Source of the DNA: Orrella dioscoreae
GTDB lineage: Bacteria > Pseudomonadota > Gammaproteobacteria > Burkholderiales > Burkholderiaceae_B
Direction: 5' to 3'
DNA: 64,000 bases
NCBI RefSeq assembly: GCF_900089455.2
Contig: NZ_LT907988.1
Location: 186,001 to 250,000, forward strand
Part shown: positions 9,056 through 19,420 of the stretch, in pieces
Position numbering within the stretch: position 1 is the stretch's first letter
Layout: each line of letters starts with the position of its first letter
The notes under the pieces: model-generated
What the model saw: only the letters and a program-made list of their open reading frames with translations
Told to the model about the DNA's origin: nothing
The model's database searches: none
Program-made: the position numbers and the translations under genes

Positions 9056-10540
9056 ATGATCGAGCACTACTTCCATCTCGACTTCAGGCATGAGCGCGGC
9101 CTGCAGGAGCAGTTGCGCGAGTCGTTGGTGCACGCCATCCTGCATGGCATCTTCCCGCCCGACGAGCCTTTGCCGTCGTGCCGCCAGCTGTCGCAGCAAC
9201 TGGCCGTCTCACGCAATACGGTGGCATTGGTCTATGAAAGCCTGCTGGACAAGGGCTATCTGCAGAGCCGGCCCCGCAGCGGCTATTACCTGCACCCGGA
9301 TTACCGGCGCGGCGCGGCGCCCGAGCCAGCGCGCGAGGCGGCGATGCCCCGACCTGGGGCGCACGCGGGCGGCCATGAACCAAGCTGGAGCAAGCGCCTG
9401 CAACGCCAGCCCAGCCTGCGCCAGGGCGTCCTGCGGCCCAGCAACTGGCGCCAGTATGACTATCCTTTCGTCTATGGCCAGGCCGACCCGGGCACCTTTC
9501 CCCTGCAGGCCTGGCGCCGCGCCTCGCGCGAACTGCTGCGCGCCGGGCGCGACACCACGTGGCTGGGCGACGCCATGGACCAGGACGATCCGGAACTGAT
9601 CGAGCAGCTGCGCACGCGCGTGCTGCCCAAGCGCGGCATCCGCGCGGCGCCGGGCGAAATCCTGGTGACGCTGGGCTCACAGAACGCCCTGTCCCTGTTG
9701 GCCATGCTGCTCATGGGACCGGGCGTGCGCGTGGGCATCGAAAGCCCGGGCTTTCGCGATGCCTGGAACATCTTCGGCATGCAGGAGGCGGACGTCTCCT
9801 TGCATGGCGTGGACGAAGAGGGCATCGTCATCGACGAGCGCCTGGCCCGCTGCGACTACGTCTATGCGATGCCCAGCCACCAGGTCCCCACCGGCGTGAC
9901 GATGAGCGCCGCCCGGCGCACGCGGTTGTGGAGCCAGGTGCACCGCCATGACCAGGTGCTGATCGAGGATGACTACGATGCCGACCTCGACCTGTCCAAC
10001 CATCCGCCGCCGGCCCTGAAGGCCGATGATGCGCATGGCCGGGTGATCTACCTGAGCAGCCTGTCCAAGTGCCTGGCGCCCGGCCTGCGGCTGGGCTACC
10101 TGGTGGCTGACGAGGAATTGGTGCGTGAACTGCGCGCGCTGCGCCGGTTGATGTACCGCCACCCGCCCTTGAACAACCAGCGCATGCTGGCGATCTTCCT
10201 GGCCCAGGGCGACTACGATGCGCACCTGCGGCGCTTCCGCGACGCGCAGGCGCGCAAGCGCGACGTGCTGGGGCGGGCCATCGACCGCCACCTGGGCGCC
10301 TGCGGCTATGCCGACGGCGCCGGCGCGGCGGCGTTCTGGCTGAATGCGCCGGCGGGCGTCAACACGCAGAAGCTGGCCTGGGCGGCTTCGCGCCGCAGCG
10401 TGATGATCGAGCCGGGCTTCCGGCATTTCTTTGAAGACGCGCCGCAGGACCAGCATTTCCGGCTGGGCTTCCAGGCGATCGCCGAGGACCGGATCGAACC
10501 GGGCGTGTCGCTGCTGGCGGAGGTGATGGAAAGGATATGA
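9056..10540 (+). CDS. MocR/PdxR-type regulator: GntR winged helix fused to PLP aminotransferase-fold domain
   Basis: The 494-residue protein has an N-terminal GntR helix-turn-helix (about 15-80; SCRQLSQQLAVSRNTVALVY). A fold-type I aminotransferase domain (about 130-494) has the PLP lysine at K338 in SSLSKCLAPG and the aspartate region at IEDDYDADL. MocR proteins use PLP or an aldimine with an amino compound as a sensor and often activate a divergent gene. Here the divergent gene is the amino-acid importer's binding protein, 201 bp away, so control of that operon is the natural inference. The protein is full length. Confidence 0.92.
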   Translation: MIEHYFHLDFRHERGLQEQLRESLVHAILHGIFPPDEPLPSCRQLSQQLAVSRNTVALVYESLLDKGYLQSRPRSGYYLHPDYRRGAAPEPAREAAMPRPGAHAGGHEPSWSKRLQRQPSLRQGVLRPSNWRQYDYPFVYGQADPGTFPLQAWRRASRELLRAGRDTTWLGDAMDQDDPELIEQLRTRVLPKRGIRAAPGEILVTLGSQNALSLLAMLLMGPGVRVGIESPGFRDAWNIFGMQEADVSLHGVDEEGIVIDERLARCDYVYAMPSHQVPTGVTMSAARRTRLWSQVHRHDQVLIEDDYDADLDLSNHPPPALKADDAHGRVIYLSSLSKCLAPGLRLGYLVADEELVRELRALRRLMYRHPPLNNQRMLAIFLAQGDYDAHLRRFRDAQARKRDVLGRAIDRHLGACGYADGAGAAAFWLNAPAGVNTQKLAWAASRRSVMIEPGFRHFFEDAPQDQHFRLGFQAIAEDRIEPGVSLLAEVMERI

Positions 10541-10560
10541 GGCCGCGCAAGCGCGGCCTC
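10539..10560. terminator. Hairpin between convergent genes (9-bp stem, CAAG loop)
   Basis: GAGGCCGCG and CGCGGCCTC form a perfect 9-bp stem that overlaps the regulator stop codon. It lies between convergent genes but has no T-run on either side, so it is only a weak intrinsic terminator, or it may block exonucleases. Confidence 0.5.
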
Positions 10561-10589
10561 GTGGCGCACGATGGCTGAGGATGCGGGCG

Positions 10590-11921
10590 TTACGCGCCCG
10601 TCGCGCTGCCGAACACCGCCGTGAACGCATCGTCCAGGCGCGACAGCGCATCGTCCACCTGTTGCGCCGTGACGAGGCAGGGCGGCGCCACGTGGACGCG
10701 GTTCTCGACGAAGAAGGCGAGCAGGCCGCGCGCCAGGCACTCGGCCTTGATGGCAGCCGCGTGGGTCGCCGAGATGGGCGCGCGCGTATCGGCGTTGGCG
10801 ACCAGCTCCAGCGCCCAGAAGAGGCCCATGCCGCGCACCTCGCCGATGGCCGCGTGGCGCGCGCCCAGGGCCCGCAGGCCGGGGCCCAGCACGTCCCGGC
10901 CGATGCGCTGCGCGTTGCCGACCATGTCCTCTTCCTGCATGGCGTCCAGCGTGGCGACGATGGCGGCCATGGCCAGCGGATGGCCCGAGTAGGTCAGGCC
11001 GCCGGGGAAGACGCGCTCGGCGAAATAGGCGCAGATGCGCTCGGGCACGATGACGCCGCCCGCCGGCACGTAGCCCGAGTTCACGCCCTTGGCGAAGGTG
11101 ATGAGATCGGGCGTCACGTCGAAATGCTCGAACGCGAACCAGGCGCCGGTGCGCCCGAAACCCACCATGACCTCGTCCATGATCAGCAGCGCGCCGAACT
11201 CGTCGGCCAGCGCGCGCACGCCCTTCAGGTAGTCGCGCGGCGGCACCAGCACGCCGGCCGTGCCCGGCACGGACTCCAGCAGGATGGCGGCGATGGCCCC
11301 GCCGCCTTCGCATTCGATGACCCGGCGCAGGTGGCGCAGGGCGCGCTCGCACTCCTCGTCCTCGTCGCGTGCGTGGAATTCGCTGCGGTACAGATAGGGA
11401 TTGAAGAAATGCACGTGGCCGCGCGCGTATTCGTTCGGCACGCGGCGCGGGTCGCCGGTGGCGACGATGGCCGCGCCGGTGTTGCCGTGGTACGAGCGGT
11501 AGGCGGACAGCACCTTGTCGCGGCCGGTGACCTGGCGGGCCATGCGGATGGCGTTCTCGTTGGCGTCGGCGCCGCCGTTGGTGAAGAAGACCTTCTCGAA
11601 GCCGCGCGGCGCGCGGGCCAGGATGCGCTGCGCCGCTTCGCCGCGTGCCAGGTTGGCGGCCGCCGGGGCGATGGTGCAGAGCTGCGCGGCCTGCTCCTGG
11701 ATGGCGCGCACCACCCTGGGATGCTGGTGGCCCACGTTGGTGTTGATCAGCTGGCTGCTGAAGTCCAGGTATTCACGGCCTTCGTAGTCCCACAGCAGGC
11801 AGCCCGCGCCGCTGGCGAAGGCGAGCGGATCGAGCTTGGCCTGGGCCGACCAGGAGTGGAAGACGTGGCGCTTGTCCAGCTCGCGCACGTGCTGGTTCGT
11901 GATGCCGTCGAATTGCTTCAT
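10590..11921 (-). CDS. Class-III PLP aminotransferase (omega-amino acid/taurine-pyruvate type)
   Basis: The 443-residue protein is of the standard length for class-III aminotransferases. It has the fold-type I residues D249 ([13 protein letters not shown]) and the PLP lysine K278 ([10 protein letters not shown]), with [13 protein letters not shown] as the phosphate-binding loop. These enzymes move an omega- or alpha-amino group to pyruvate or 2-oxoglutarate; taurine, beta-alanine, GABA and diamines are typical donors. It is convergent with the MocR regulator, and the amino-acid importer is close by, so an amine or amino-acid utilisation locus is plausible. The donor cannot be set from sequence. 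Confidence 0.88.
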   Translation of the reverse strand: MKQFDGITNQHVRELDKRHVFHSWSAQAKLDPLAFASGAGCLLWDYEGREYLDFSSQLINTNVGHQHPRVVRAIQEQAAQLCTIAPAAANLARGEAAQRILARAPRGFEKVFFTNGGADANENAIRMARQVTGRDKVLSAYRSYHGNTGAAIVATGDPRRVPNEYARGHVHFFNPYLYRSEFHARDEDEECERALRHLRRVIECEGGGAIAAILLESVPGTAGVLVPPRDYLKGVRALADEFGALLIMDEVMVGFGRTGAWFAFEHFDVTPDLITFAKGVNSGYVPAGGVIVPERICAYFAERVFPGGLTYSGHPLAMAAIVATLDAMQEEDMVGNAQRIGRDVLGPGLRALGARHAAIGEVRGMGLFWALELVANADTRAPISATHAAAIKAECLARGLLAFFVENRVHVAPPCLVTAQQVDDALSRLDDAFTAVFGSATGA

Positions 11922-12068
11922 GGTGCCTCTGTCCGTTATTGCGCCGGCGGCCTGCCGGGATAGCGGCCACTATAGACAGGGGGCGGGCACGCGCCATAGA
12001 GCCAGTTGACCGCCGCGCGCGGGCCAGGCGCGTGGTGTCCTGTCCCGTGCGCGGCGTCAGCCTGGCGG

Positions 12069-14774
12069 TCAGTCGTCCCAGGCCGGCGTGTCCGGCGCGG
12101 GGGCGCCGGCGGTCTTGGCGGCGGCTTTCTTCACCGCCTTCTTGGCCGCTGTCTTGGTGGCGGTCTTGCTTGCGGTCTTGGTGGCCTTCTTCGCCGCCGC
12201 TTTCTTGGCCGGCGCTTTCTTCGCGGCGGCCTTCCTGGCGGGGGCCTTCTTGGCCGGTGCCGCTTCGCCCGCCGCCGTCTTGGCCGCGGTCTTCGTGGCC
12301 GTCTTGCGGCCGGGCTTTTCCGGACGCGGCTCGAACTCGAAGCCGATCTTGCCGTCCTTCTGGCGCGTCAGGAAGGCCTTGAACTTGCGGTTGGTGCGGC
12401 TGGAGACGAAGCCGTCGAGCAGGTCGGTCTTGCCGTCCGGGCCCAGCAGCTTTTCCATCTGTGCCTGCGAGATCTCCTGCTGCAGGATGACCTTGCCGGA
12501 ACGGAAGTCGCAGTTGCGTTGCGGGCCGACGGATTTCTCGCAGATGAAGCTCATGCCGTGCTCGAACACCCGGCTGCCGCACTTGGGGCAGGGCCCCAGC
12601 GGTGTGAGTTGCGAGAAGTCGACCGGCTCGTTGTTCTCTTCGTCGTTCTGGCCGAAGTCGAAGGCGAGTTTCTGCTCGCCGTCCAGCTTCAGGATGGCGG
12701 CGAAGGGGCGGCCCATCTTGCTGATGAAGCCCTGCAGCGGACCGATCTCGCGCTTGGCCAGCAGCTCCTCGACCTCGGGCAGTTCGAAGGTGCGGCCGCC
12801 CGGGTGCTTGCCGATGGAGAAGTCGCACTGCGTGCAGGCGAAGCGGCGGTAGTTTTCCTTCACCACGCCGCCGCACTTGGGGCAGGGCGTGGTCAGGGTC
12901 GCGTAGTCGCCCGGCACGGTGTCGCGGTCGTATTCCTTGGCGCGCTTCACGATGACCTGCGTCATCTGCGCGATCTCGCGCATGAACGCGGCACGGTCCA
13001 GCTGGCGCTGTTCGATCTGCTTGAGCTTGTGCTCCCACTCGCCCGTCAGTTCGGGCGAGGTGAGTTCGGCCACGTCCAGGCCGGACAGCAGCGTCATCAG
13101 CTGGCGGGCCTTGGCCGAGGGGATCAGCTCGCGGCCTTCGCGGCGCAGGTAGCCTTCGTTCAGCAGGCCTTCGATGATGGCCGCGCGCGTGGCAGGCGTG
13201 CCCAGGCCGCGCTCGGACATGGCCTCGCGCAGCTCTTCGTCTTCCACCAGCTTGCCCGCGCCTTCCATGGCGGACAGCAGCGTGGCTTCGGAATAGCGCG
13301 CTGGCGGCTTGGTCTGCAGCGGCACGGACTCGACGTCCTCCGTGCGCACGGTCTCGCCTTCGGCCACCGGGACCAGGTTGGCATCGTCGCCCTGGGCTTC
13401 GCGGCCATAGATGGCGAGCCAGCCCGGCGACACCAGCACCTTGCCTTCGGTCTTGAAGTGATGGCCGTTGACCAGCGTGTCGCGCGTGGTGACGCGGAAC
13501 TCGGCGGGCGGGAAGAAGACGGCCAGGAAGCGCTTGACCACCAGGTCATAGAGCTTGGCCTCGGCCTCGCTCAGCTCGCGCGGCACCTGCAGCGTCGGGA
13601 TGATGGCAAAGTGATCCGAGACCTTCTTGTTGTCGAAGATGCGGCGGTTGGGCTTGACCCAGCCTTGCTGCACTACCCGGGCCGCATGCGTGCGCAGGCC
13701 CGAGACGGCGGACGATTCACCCTGGGCCAGCGCCTGCATGGTTTCCTGCACGGTGCTGAGGTAGTCCTCGGGCAGGTAGCGCGAGTCGGTACGCGGATAG
13801 GTCAGCGCCTTGTGGCGTTCGTACAACGACTGGGCCAGCGACAGGGTGGTCTTGGCGGAGAAGCCGAAACGCCCGTTGGCCTCGCGCTGCAGCGAGGTCA
13901 GGTCGAAGAGCCCGGGCGACATCTGCGTCGAAGGCTTGGATTCCTCGGTGACGGTGCCCGGCTGTTCGCGACAGGCGGCCACCACGCTCTGGGCGGCGGC
14001 CTGCGACCAGAGGCGCGAATCGCGCTTCTCGGGATCGCGTTCGTCCTTCTTGAAGTCGGGGTCGTACCAGCGGCCTTCATAGAGGCCGCCCGCCGCCACG
14101 AAGCTGGCGCGCACTTCCCAGTAGTCGCGCGACACGAAGCGGCGGATGCGTTCCTCGCGCTCGGCCACGATGGCCAGCGTGGGCGTCTGCACGCGGCCCA
14201 CCGGCGTCTTGAAGAAGCCGCCGTCCTTGCTGTTGAAGGCGGTCATGGCGCGCGTGCCGTTGATGCCCACCAGCCAGTCCGCCTCGGCGCGCGAGCGCGC
14301 GGCGGCTTCCAGCGGTTGCAGGGCTTCGTCGTCACGCAGGTTCTGGAAGGCGTCGCGGATGGCCTGCTGCGTCATGGACTGCAGCCATAGGCGCTGGACG
14401 GGCTTCTTGGTGCCGGCGTATTGCGCGATATAGCGGAAGATCAGTTCGCCTTCACGTCCCGCGTCGCAGGCGTTGATGAGGCTGTCGACATCCTTGCGCT
14501 TGATGAGCCGCACCAGCAGCTTCAGCCTTTCGGCCGAGCGCTTGTCCGCCGGCCCGAGTTCGAACTCGGGCGGGATGACCGGCAGGTGGGTGAAGCTCCA
14601 CTTGCCCTTGACCGGGTCGTTCGGCGCGACCAGCCCGAGCAGGTGCCCGATGCTGGAGGCCAGCACGTAGCGGTCGCTCTCGAAGTAGTCTCCCTCGCGC
14701 GCGAAGCCGCCCAGGGCACGGGAGATGTCCAGTGCGACGGAGGGCTTCTCGGCAATAATCAGCGTTTTAGTCAT
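12069..14774 (-). CDS. topB: DNA topoisomerase III (type IA) with zinc ribbons and a lysine/alanine-rich tail
   Basis: The 901-residue type IA topoisomerase cuts and rejoins one DNA strand and decatenates replication or recombination intermediates. The Toprim domain is at the N terminus (EKPSVA at 9-14; [10 protein letters not shown] at 104-113, metal ligands). The catalytic tyrosine is Y326 in LTYPRTDSR. Two C-terminal zinc-ribbon segments follow (CPKCGG...CTQC and CPKCGS...C). The last 90 or so residues are repeats of Lys-Lys-Ala-type units, which resemble histone H1 tails and should bind DNA non-specifically. E. coli TopB is about 650 residues, so the extra length is the ribbons and the tail. 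It is transcribed away from the LysR-regulator side. Confidence 0.93.
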   Translation of the reverse strand: MTKTLIIAEKPSVALDISRALGGFAREGDYFESDRYVLASSIGHLLGLVAPNDPVKGKWSFTHLPVIPPEFELGPADKRSAERLKLLVRLIKRKDVDSLINACDAGREGELIFRYIAQYAGTKKPVQRLWLQSMTQQAIRDAFQNLRDDEALQPLEAAARSRAEADWLVGINGTRAMTAFNSKDGGFFKTPVGRVQTPTLAIVAEREERIRRFVSRDYWEVRASFVAAGGLYEGRWYDPDFKKDERDPEKRDSRLWSQAAAQSVVAACREQPGTVTEESKPSTQMSPGLFDLTSLQREANGRFGFSAKTTLSLAQSLYERHKALTYPRTDSRYLPEDYLSTVQETMQALAQGESSAVSGLRTHAARVVQQGWVKPNRRIFDNKKVSDHFAIIPTLQVPRELSEAEAKLYDLVVKRFLAVFFPPAEFRVTTRDTLVNGHHFKTEGKVLVSPGWLAIYGREAQGDDANLVPVAEGETVRTEDVESVPLQTKPPARYSEATLLSAMEGAGKLVEDEELREAMSERGLGTPATRAAIIEGLLNEGYLRREGRELIPSAKARQLMTLLSGLDVAELTSPELTGEWEHKLKQIEQRQLDRAAFMREIAQMTQVIVKRAKEYDRDTVPGDYATLTTPCPKCGGVVKENYRRFACTQCDFSIGKHPGGRTFELPEVEELLAKREIGPLQGFISKMGRPFAAILKLDGEQKLAFDFGQNDEENNEPVDFSQLTPLGPCPKCGSRVFEHGMSFICEKSVGPQRNCDFRSGKVILQQEISQAQMEKLLGPDGKTDLLDGFVSSRTNRKFKAFLTRQKDGKIGFEFEPRPEKPGRKTATKTAAKTAAGEAAPAKKAPARKAAAKKAPAKKAAAKKATKTASKTATKTAAKKAVKKAAAKTAGAPAPDTPAWDD

Positions 14775-14816
14775 GCGGTTCCTGTGGCGACTGAGATCGC
14801 CGCGTCAGCGCGGATA

Positions 14817-15758
14817 TTAAGTGCGGAGTTTCGGGGCTTGCAAGTCAAGGGGCCGGATCGACGCATCCGCCGCCGCTTCCAGCAGCCACGTCTTGAAGGT
14901 CTGCAGGGTGGGCAGCTCGGCCCGATCGGGCGGGTAAAGCAGGTAATAGCGCTTCACGGGCGGCGTGAAGCCGGCGATGCCTGGAATGACAAGGCTGCCC
15001 GCCCGAAGTTCTTCCTGGACAAACATATTGGCGACCAGCCCCAGGCCCATCCCGCCCACCACGGCCTGGATGAGGTGGGCCGTGTACTCGAAGCGCGAGC
15101 CCATGGTGACCTGCCGCGGGTCCAGGCCGTTGGCCAGCAGGCATTCGCGCCAGCCGGGGACGTGCCCGGTGATCTGCAACAAGGGGTGCCGGATCAGGTC
15201 GGCGGGTTTTTCCACGGGCAGCCTGCGCAGCAGCGCCGGGCTGGCGATGACCACGGCCGGGGCGTCCAGCAGGTGGTGCGAGACCCATTGTGGCCAATGG
15301 CCATCCCCGATTGCAATATAGGCGTCCATGCCGGACAGCGCGGCGTCGATCTCGCCGATGCGTGAATGCACGTTGACCAGCACGTCCGGGTGCCGGGCGT
15401 GGAACGCCCCCAGGCGCGGCATCAGCCACTTCGAGCCGAAGATGGGCACGACGGCCAGCTGCAGCGCGCCGGCGCGGGCCCGGGCCTCGTAGACCTCCAT
15501 GCTGGCGCTGCGGATGCGCGCCAGGGCGCCGGCGATCTCGCGGGCATAGCGCAGCCCCTCGGGCGTCAGCGTCACGCGCCTGCCGGCACGCTCGAACAGG
15601 TCGGCCTGCAGCGAGGATTCCAGCTCCTGGATGTGGCGGCTGACCGCGCTCTGCGTCAGGTGCAGTTCGCGGGCGGCGGCCGTGAAATTGCCATGGCGCG
15701 CCGCGGCCTCGAAGGCCAGCAGCTGGGGCATGGACGGGGTGAGCTTGCGCAGGAACAT
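14817..15758 (-). CDS. LysR-family transcriptional regulator, GcvA-like
   Basis: The 313-residue protein has an N-terminal winged helix (about 5-65; FTAAARELHLTQSAVSRHIQ) and a periplasmic-binding-like effector domain (about 95-300). The SMPQLLAFEAAARHGNF start and the SKWLMPRLGAFHARHPDV segment are typical of the GcvA subgroup. It is divergent from the class-II aldolase-fold gene at 15912, with 153 bp between starts, so it probably controls that gene and itself. No clear T-N11-A motif was picked out with confidence. Confidence 0.9.
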   Translation of the reverse strand: MFLRKLTPSMPQLLAFEAAARHGNFTAAARELHLTQSAVSRHIQELESSLQADLFERAGRRVTLTPEGLRYAREIAGALARIRSASMEVYEARARAGALQLAVVPIFGSKWLMPRLGAFHARHPDVLVNVHSRIGEIDAALSGMDAYIAIGDGHWPQWVSHHLLDAPAVVIASPALLRRLPVEKPADLIRHPLLQITGHVPGWRECLLANGLDPRQVTMGSRFEYTAHLIQAVVGGMGLGLVANMFVQEELRAGSLVIPGIAGFTPPVKRYYLLYPPDRAELPTLQTFKTWLLEAAADASIRPLDLQAPKLRT

Positions 15759-15911
15759 TCGTAAAACTCATCAGCGTGATGAGATTTTCCCGGTTTGTCC
15801 GGGGGCGGCAACTTTCTACCATAACAGCACAGGCCGCCATTCCACCATGGAAACTCTCCGAAAGGCAGTGTGCGGTCCAGCCTGACCCCCAATTTCCTCG
15901 CCGAGGTCTTC

Positions 15912-16694
15912 ATGAGTTTTTCCGCACAGATCGTCACGCCGTCTCGTACGCCCTCCGTCCGCGAACAGGTCAGCCCGGAGGAATGGCAGGCCCGCGTCGA
16001 CCTGGCGGCGCTCTATCGCCTGGTTGCGCTGTTCAACTGGGACGACCTGATCTTCACCCATGTCACCGCCAAGGTGCCGGGCACCGAACACTTCCTGATC
16101 AACCCCTACGGCATGACCTTCGACGAGATCACCGCCTCGAGCCTGGTGAAGATCGACCTGCAGGGCAACAAGGTGATGGCGTCGGACTACGACATCAACC
16201 CTGCCGGCTTCACCATCCACAGCTGTATCCATGCCGCGCGCGCCGACGCCATGTGCGTGCTGCATACGCACTCCATCAACGGCGCGGCGGTGGCGGCCCA
16301 GCGCGACGGCCTGCTGCCGATCTCGCAGTTCGCCTACATCGTGCTGGGCCAGCTGTCGTACCACGGCTACGAAGGCTTCGCGCTGAATCCGGAAGAGCAG
16401 CCGCGCCTGGTGCGCGACCTGGGCGAGAACAATTACATGATCCTGCGCAACCATGGCCTCCTGACCGTGGGTGCCAGCATGGCCGACGCCTTCCAGGCCA
16501 TGCACCGGCTGGAGGCCGCCTGCATGGTGCAGGTGCGCGCGCAGTCGGGCGGCGCCGAGTTGCTGGAGATTCCCCAGGAGATCCTGGACGGCGCCCGCCG
16601 CGAATCGAAGGCGGACCGTGCCGCCAAGGCTGCCTTGGCCTGGCCCGCGCTGCTGCGCCGGCTGGACCGCCGCAATCCGGGCTACGACGCCTGA
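15912..16694 (+). CDS. Class II aldolase/adducin-fold protein
   Basis: The 260-residue protein uses the ATG at 15912, where family similarity begins; an upstream in-frame ATG at 15870 adds unrelated residues. Zinc-site histidines are in VLHTHSINGAA and ILRNHGLLTVG, and TFDEITASSLVKIDLQGN is the conserved N-terminal strand region. Relatives cleave sugar phosphates (fuculose- or ribulose-phosphate aldolases and epimerases), while many larger stand-alone proteins are uncharacterised. The neighbour is a divergent LysR regulator, with no other sugar genes nearby. The family is sure; the substrate is not. Confidence 0.88.
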   Translation: MSFSAQIVTPSRTPSVREQVSPEEWQARVDLAALYRLVALFNWDDLIFTHVTAKVPGTEHFLINPYGMTFDEITASSLVKIDLQGNKVMASDYDINPAGFTIHSCIHAARADAMCVLHTHSINGAAVAAQRDGLLPISQFAYIVLGQLSYHGYEGFALNPEEQPRLVRDLGENNYMILRNHGLLTVGASMADAFQAMHRLEAACMVQVRAQSGGAELLEIPQEILDGARRESKADRAAKAALAWPALLRRLDRRNPGYDA

Positions 16695-16813
16695 TCGCCG
16701 GGGCGCGGATGCGCGCTGTTGCCATGCGTGACCCCTGGGGGACGCATCGCGGTCCATAATCGGGACTTTCGACCCAGGCCGGCAATCGTCCGGCCTGCCT
16801 GGAGCCCCGCCGC

Positions 16814-19369
16814 ATGACCGATACCGCCTCGCCCGCCGACCCCTCTGACGTCTTCCCGGGCGTGGCGGACTGGCGCCGCCCCGTGGCCCGGCTCGCGCTC
16901 GGCCTGGCCGTGGCGCTGCTGGGCAGCGCCCTGGTGTGCGCGGTGGCGGCCAACTGGCCCGCCATGCCCGTGTGGGCGCGTCTCGCCGGCGCCCAGGCCA
17001 TTGTCGTGCTGTGCGGGCTGATTGCCCTGGCGCTGGGCCGCCGCGACGGCGCGGGCCAGCCCCGGCCCGCCCTGGTCGCCGCGCTGGTGCTGGGCGGCAT
17101 CGCGCTGGGCGCCTTGCTGGCGCTCATCGGGCAAACCTACCAGACCGGCGCCGACACCTGGCAGCTCTTTGCCTGGTGGGCGGTGCTGCTGGTGCCCTGG
17201 GGCCTGGCAGGCGGGGCGGCGCCGTGGATGCTGTGCCTGCTGGTGGGCAATGTCGCGCTGATGTTCGGGCTGGCCGAACTGACGCCGCTCGCGTGGATGA
17301 CCGTTTTCGACACGCCCCTGGGGGGCATGGTGGCGGGGGCCTGCAACCTGATCGCGCTGGCCATCTGGGAAATCATGCTGATGCGCGGCGCCACGCGCGC
17401 CAAATGGGGCGTGCGCGTGCTGGCGGCGCTCACCCTGGCCTCGCTGGGCTTCAGCGTGATGATCAGCCCCATGAAGCTCGATTTGCTGCACGTCGTCTTC
17501 GTGTGGCTGCTGATCAGCCTGTCATTCTGGTTCTACCGTGTCCGCAACGACCGGGTGGTGCTGGCGATGGTGGCCGCCGCCTTCATGACGGTGTCGCTGC
17601 GCTGGGCGGGCGACTGGCTGTTCGACGGCATCGACGGCTTGATCGCCCTGCCCGTCATGGCGGGACTGATCCTGACCGAAGCGTGGCTGGTGGCGCGGTT
17701 GCTGCAGGCCGGGCACGGCAAGACGCCGGCCCGGACGGACGCGGCCCAGCCGCCCGCGGTCGCGGCGGATGGCAGTCCACCCTGGTATGTGCAGGTGCTG
17801 CTGGCGGGCGCGGCGTGGCTGGCAGCCTTGATGCTGCTGGTCACGACGGCATTCCTGCGCGGGATCGACGAACCTTCGGACCTGCTGTGGCCTGGCATCG
17901 TGCTGGCCTTGGCGGGCGCGGGGGTGCTGCGGCTGAAGCGCTTGCCGGTCTTCCCGCGCCAGATGGCGATCGCCCTCAGTTTGACAGGCCTGGGCATGGC
18001 CGCCGTGGCGGTGCTGGAGGACGCGGCGTCCGATGCGCGGGTGTGGGCGGTGTGCTTCGGCTTCGCCGCGATCCTCTATGCGCTGGCCGCGGAGCGGGTC
18101 CTGCGCCTGCTCACGGGCATCGGGATGGGCGTCGCGGTCATCGGGGGCTCGCTGGCCGTGCACCAGCAGTCGGACCTCCTGCTGCGGATCCTGTTTTCGC
18201 CCGCGGGGGATGTCTTCCAGACCTCGCTGATGCCGACCGCGATCCTGGCCTGGGGCGCGGCGCTGGCGTTCCTTGCCGCAGCCACGGGGCCGGCTGCCAG
18301 GCAGCGCTGGACGCCATTGGCCTGGGCCTGGGCCCTGGTGGCGCAGGCGGGTGTCTGGTTGGCCGGCGGCGTGCCGCTGACGGGCTGGCCCGCGCTGTGG
18401 TCGCTGTATACGCCGGCAGCCCTGGCACTGGCCGCGACGGTGTTGCTGCCCGTGTTCTGCATGGCCTGGGCCAGTGCGCCCGGGCTGCCGGGCCATGCGC
18501 CTGGCGCATCGCGCGCCGGGCCCGGTTGGCGCCTGGGCGCCTGCGTGGGCGTGCTGGGCTTGTCGCTGCTGTGGATGCCGTCGCCGGGCGTGGCGTTCGC
18601 GCTGGCGTGGTTGCTGCTGGGCCAGGCGTTGCGGCGACCCTTGCTGACGGGGCTGGGCGTGCTGGGCGGCCTGGGGTACCTGTTGCGCTATTACTACCAG
18701 CTGCAGGTGCCCTTGCTGGACAAGAGCCTGTGGCTGGCGCTGGCCGGCGGGCTGGCATGGGTTCTCTACGTCGCGGCAGCCTGGGGGGCGCGCGCGGCCC
18801 GGCGTCGCGCCGAGCCGGACGCGCCCGCCAGGCAGGCGGCCGCGCCGCGAGGCCCGGCCTGGCGCCTGGCCGTCATCACCCTGGGCCTGGCCGCCGCGCT
18901 GGGCGTGGCCAACACCAGTGTCTGGCGCAACGAGCGCATCCTGGCGCAAGGCCAGGTGCTGCGCCTGGCCCTGGCGCCGGTGGACCCGCGCAGCCTGATG
19001 CAGGGCGACTACATGGCCTTGAACTTCGAGGTGGCCGATCAGCTGCGGCAACTGCGTCCGCCCGGCGCGCCGGCGGACGCGCCGGTGGTCGAGGTGCCGG
19101 CCGACGGCTACCTGGTGCTGCGGCACGACGAGCAGGGCGTGGCGCGCCTGCAGCGCGTGCAGGGCGAGCCACGGCCGCGCGCGCAGGACGAGATCGCGCT
19201 GCGTTACCGCAAGCGCGCGGGGCAGGTGCACATCGTGACCAATGCCTATTTCTTCGCCGAAGGCCAGGCGGAACGCTACGAGGCCGCGCGCTTCGGTGAG
19301 TTCCGCGTCAACGACGGCGGCACCGGCCTCTTGTTGCGGCTGCTGGATGCCGAGGGCCAGCCGCTGTAA
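16814..19369 (+). CDS. Large multi-domain membrane protein (DUF2157/DUF4401/GDYxxLxY-like fusion)
   Basis: The 851-residue protein starts at an ATG with GGAG 9 bases upstream. After a short cytoplasmic start there are some 18-20 hydrophobic segments in two blocks (about 30-400 and 420-675). A C-terminal soluble domain follows a final membrane anchor and contains GDYMALNF at 731-738, the GDYxxLxY motif with Phe in the last position. Elsewhere DUF2157, DUF4401 and GDYxxLxY modules are usually separate adjacent genes, so this reads as a natural fusion of all three. The role is unknown; it is presumably an inner-membrane protein with the GDY domain outside. Domain names come from memory of the motif and need a profile search. 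Confidence 0.75.
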   Translation: MTDTASPADPSDVFPGVADWRRPVARLALGLAVALLGSALVCAVAANWPAMPVWARLAGAQAIVVLCGLIALALGRRDGAGQPRPALVAALVLGGIALGALLALIGQTYQTGADTWQLFAWWAVLLVPWGLAGGAAPWMLCLLVGNVALMFGLAELTPLAWMTVFDTPLGGMVAGACNLIALAIWEIMLMRGATRAKWGVRVLAALTLASLGFSVMISPMKLDLLHVVFVWLLISLSFWFYRVRNDRVVLAMVAAAFMTVSLRWAGDWLFDGIDGLIALPVMAGLILTEAWLVARLLQAGHGKTPARTDAAQPPAVAADGSPPWYVQVLLAGAAWLAALMLLVTTAFLRGIDEPSDLLWPGIVLALAGAGVLRLKRLPVFPRQMAIALSLTGLGMAAVAVLEDAASDARVWAVCFGFAAILYALAAERVLRLLTGIGMGVAVIGGSLAVHQQSDLLLRILFSPAGDVFQTSLMPTAILAWGAALAFLAAATGPAARQRWTPLAWAWALVAQAGVWLAGGVPLTGWPALWSLYTPAALALAATVLLPVFCMAWASAPGLPGHAPGASRAGPGWRLGACVGVLGLSLLWMPSPGVAFALAWLLLGQALRRPLLTGLGVLGGLGYLLRYYYQLQVPLLDKSLWLALAGGLAWVLYVAAAWGARAARRRAEPDAPARQAAAPRGPAWRLAVITLGLAAALGVANTSVWRNERILAQGQVLRLALAPVDPRSLMQGDYMALNFEVADQLRQLRPPGAPADAPVVEVPADGYLVLRHDEQGVARLQRVQGEPRPRAQDEIALRYRKRAGQVHIVTNAYFFAEGQAERYEAARFGEFRVNDGGTGLLLRLLDAEGQPL

Positions 19370-19420
19370 GCGGATCGAAGCCTGGCGGGCGATTCCCTTG
19401 CGGCTGTCGCCCGCGATCCT

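Noticed and set aside
12100-12310. Short DNA repeats in the topB 3' end that look like a tandem repeat
   Set aside because: They encode the Lys/Ala tail and are degenerate at the DNA level, so they are protein low-complexity and not a separate repeat element.
12006-14390. Long plus-strand open frame opposite topB (794 codons)
   Set aside because: High GC suppresses stop codons in antisense frames. The product is Arg/Gly/Ala/His-rich without a known fold, while the minus-strand frame is an unmistakable TopB.
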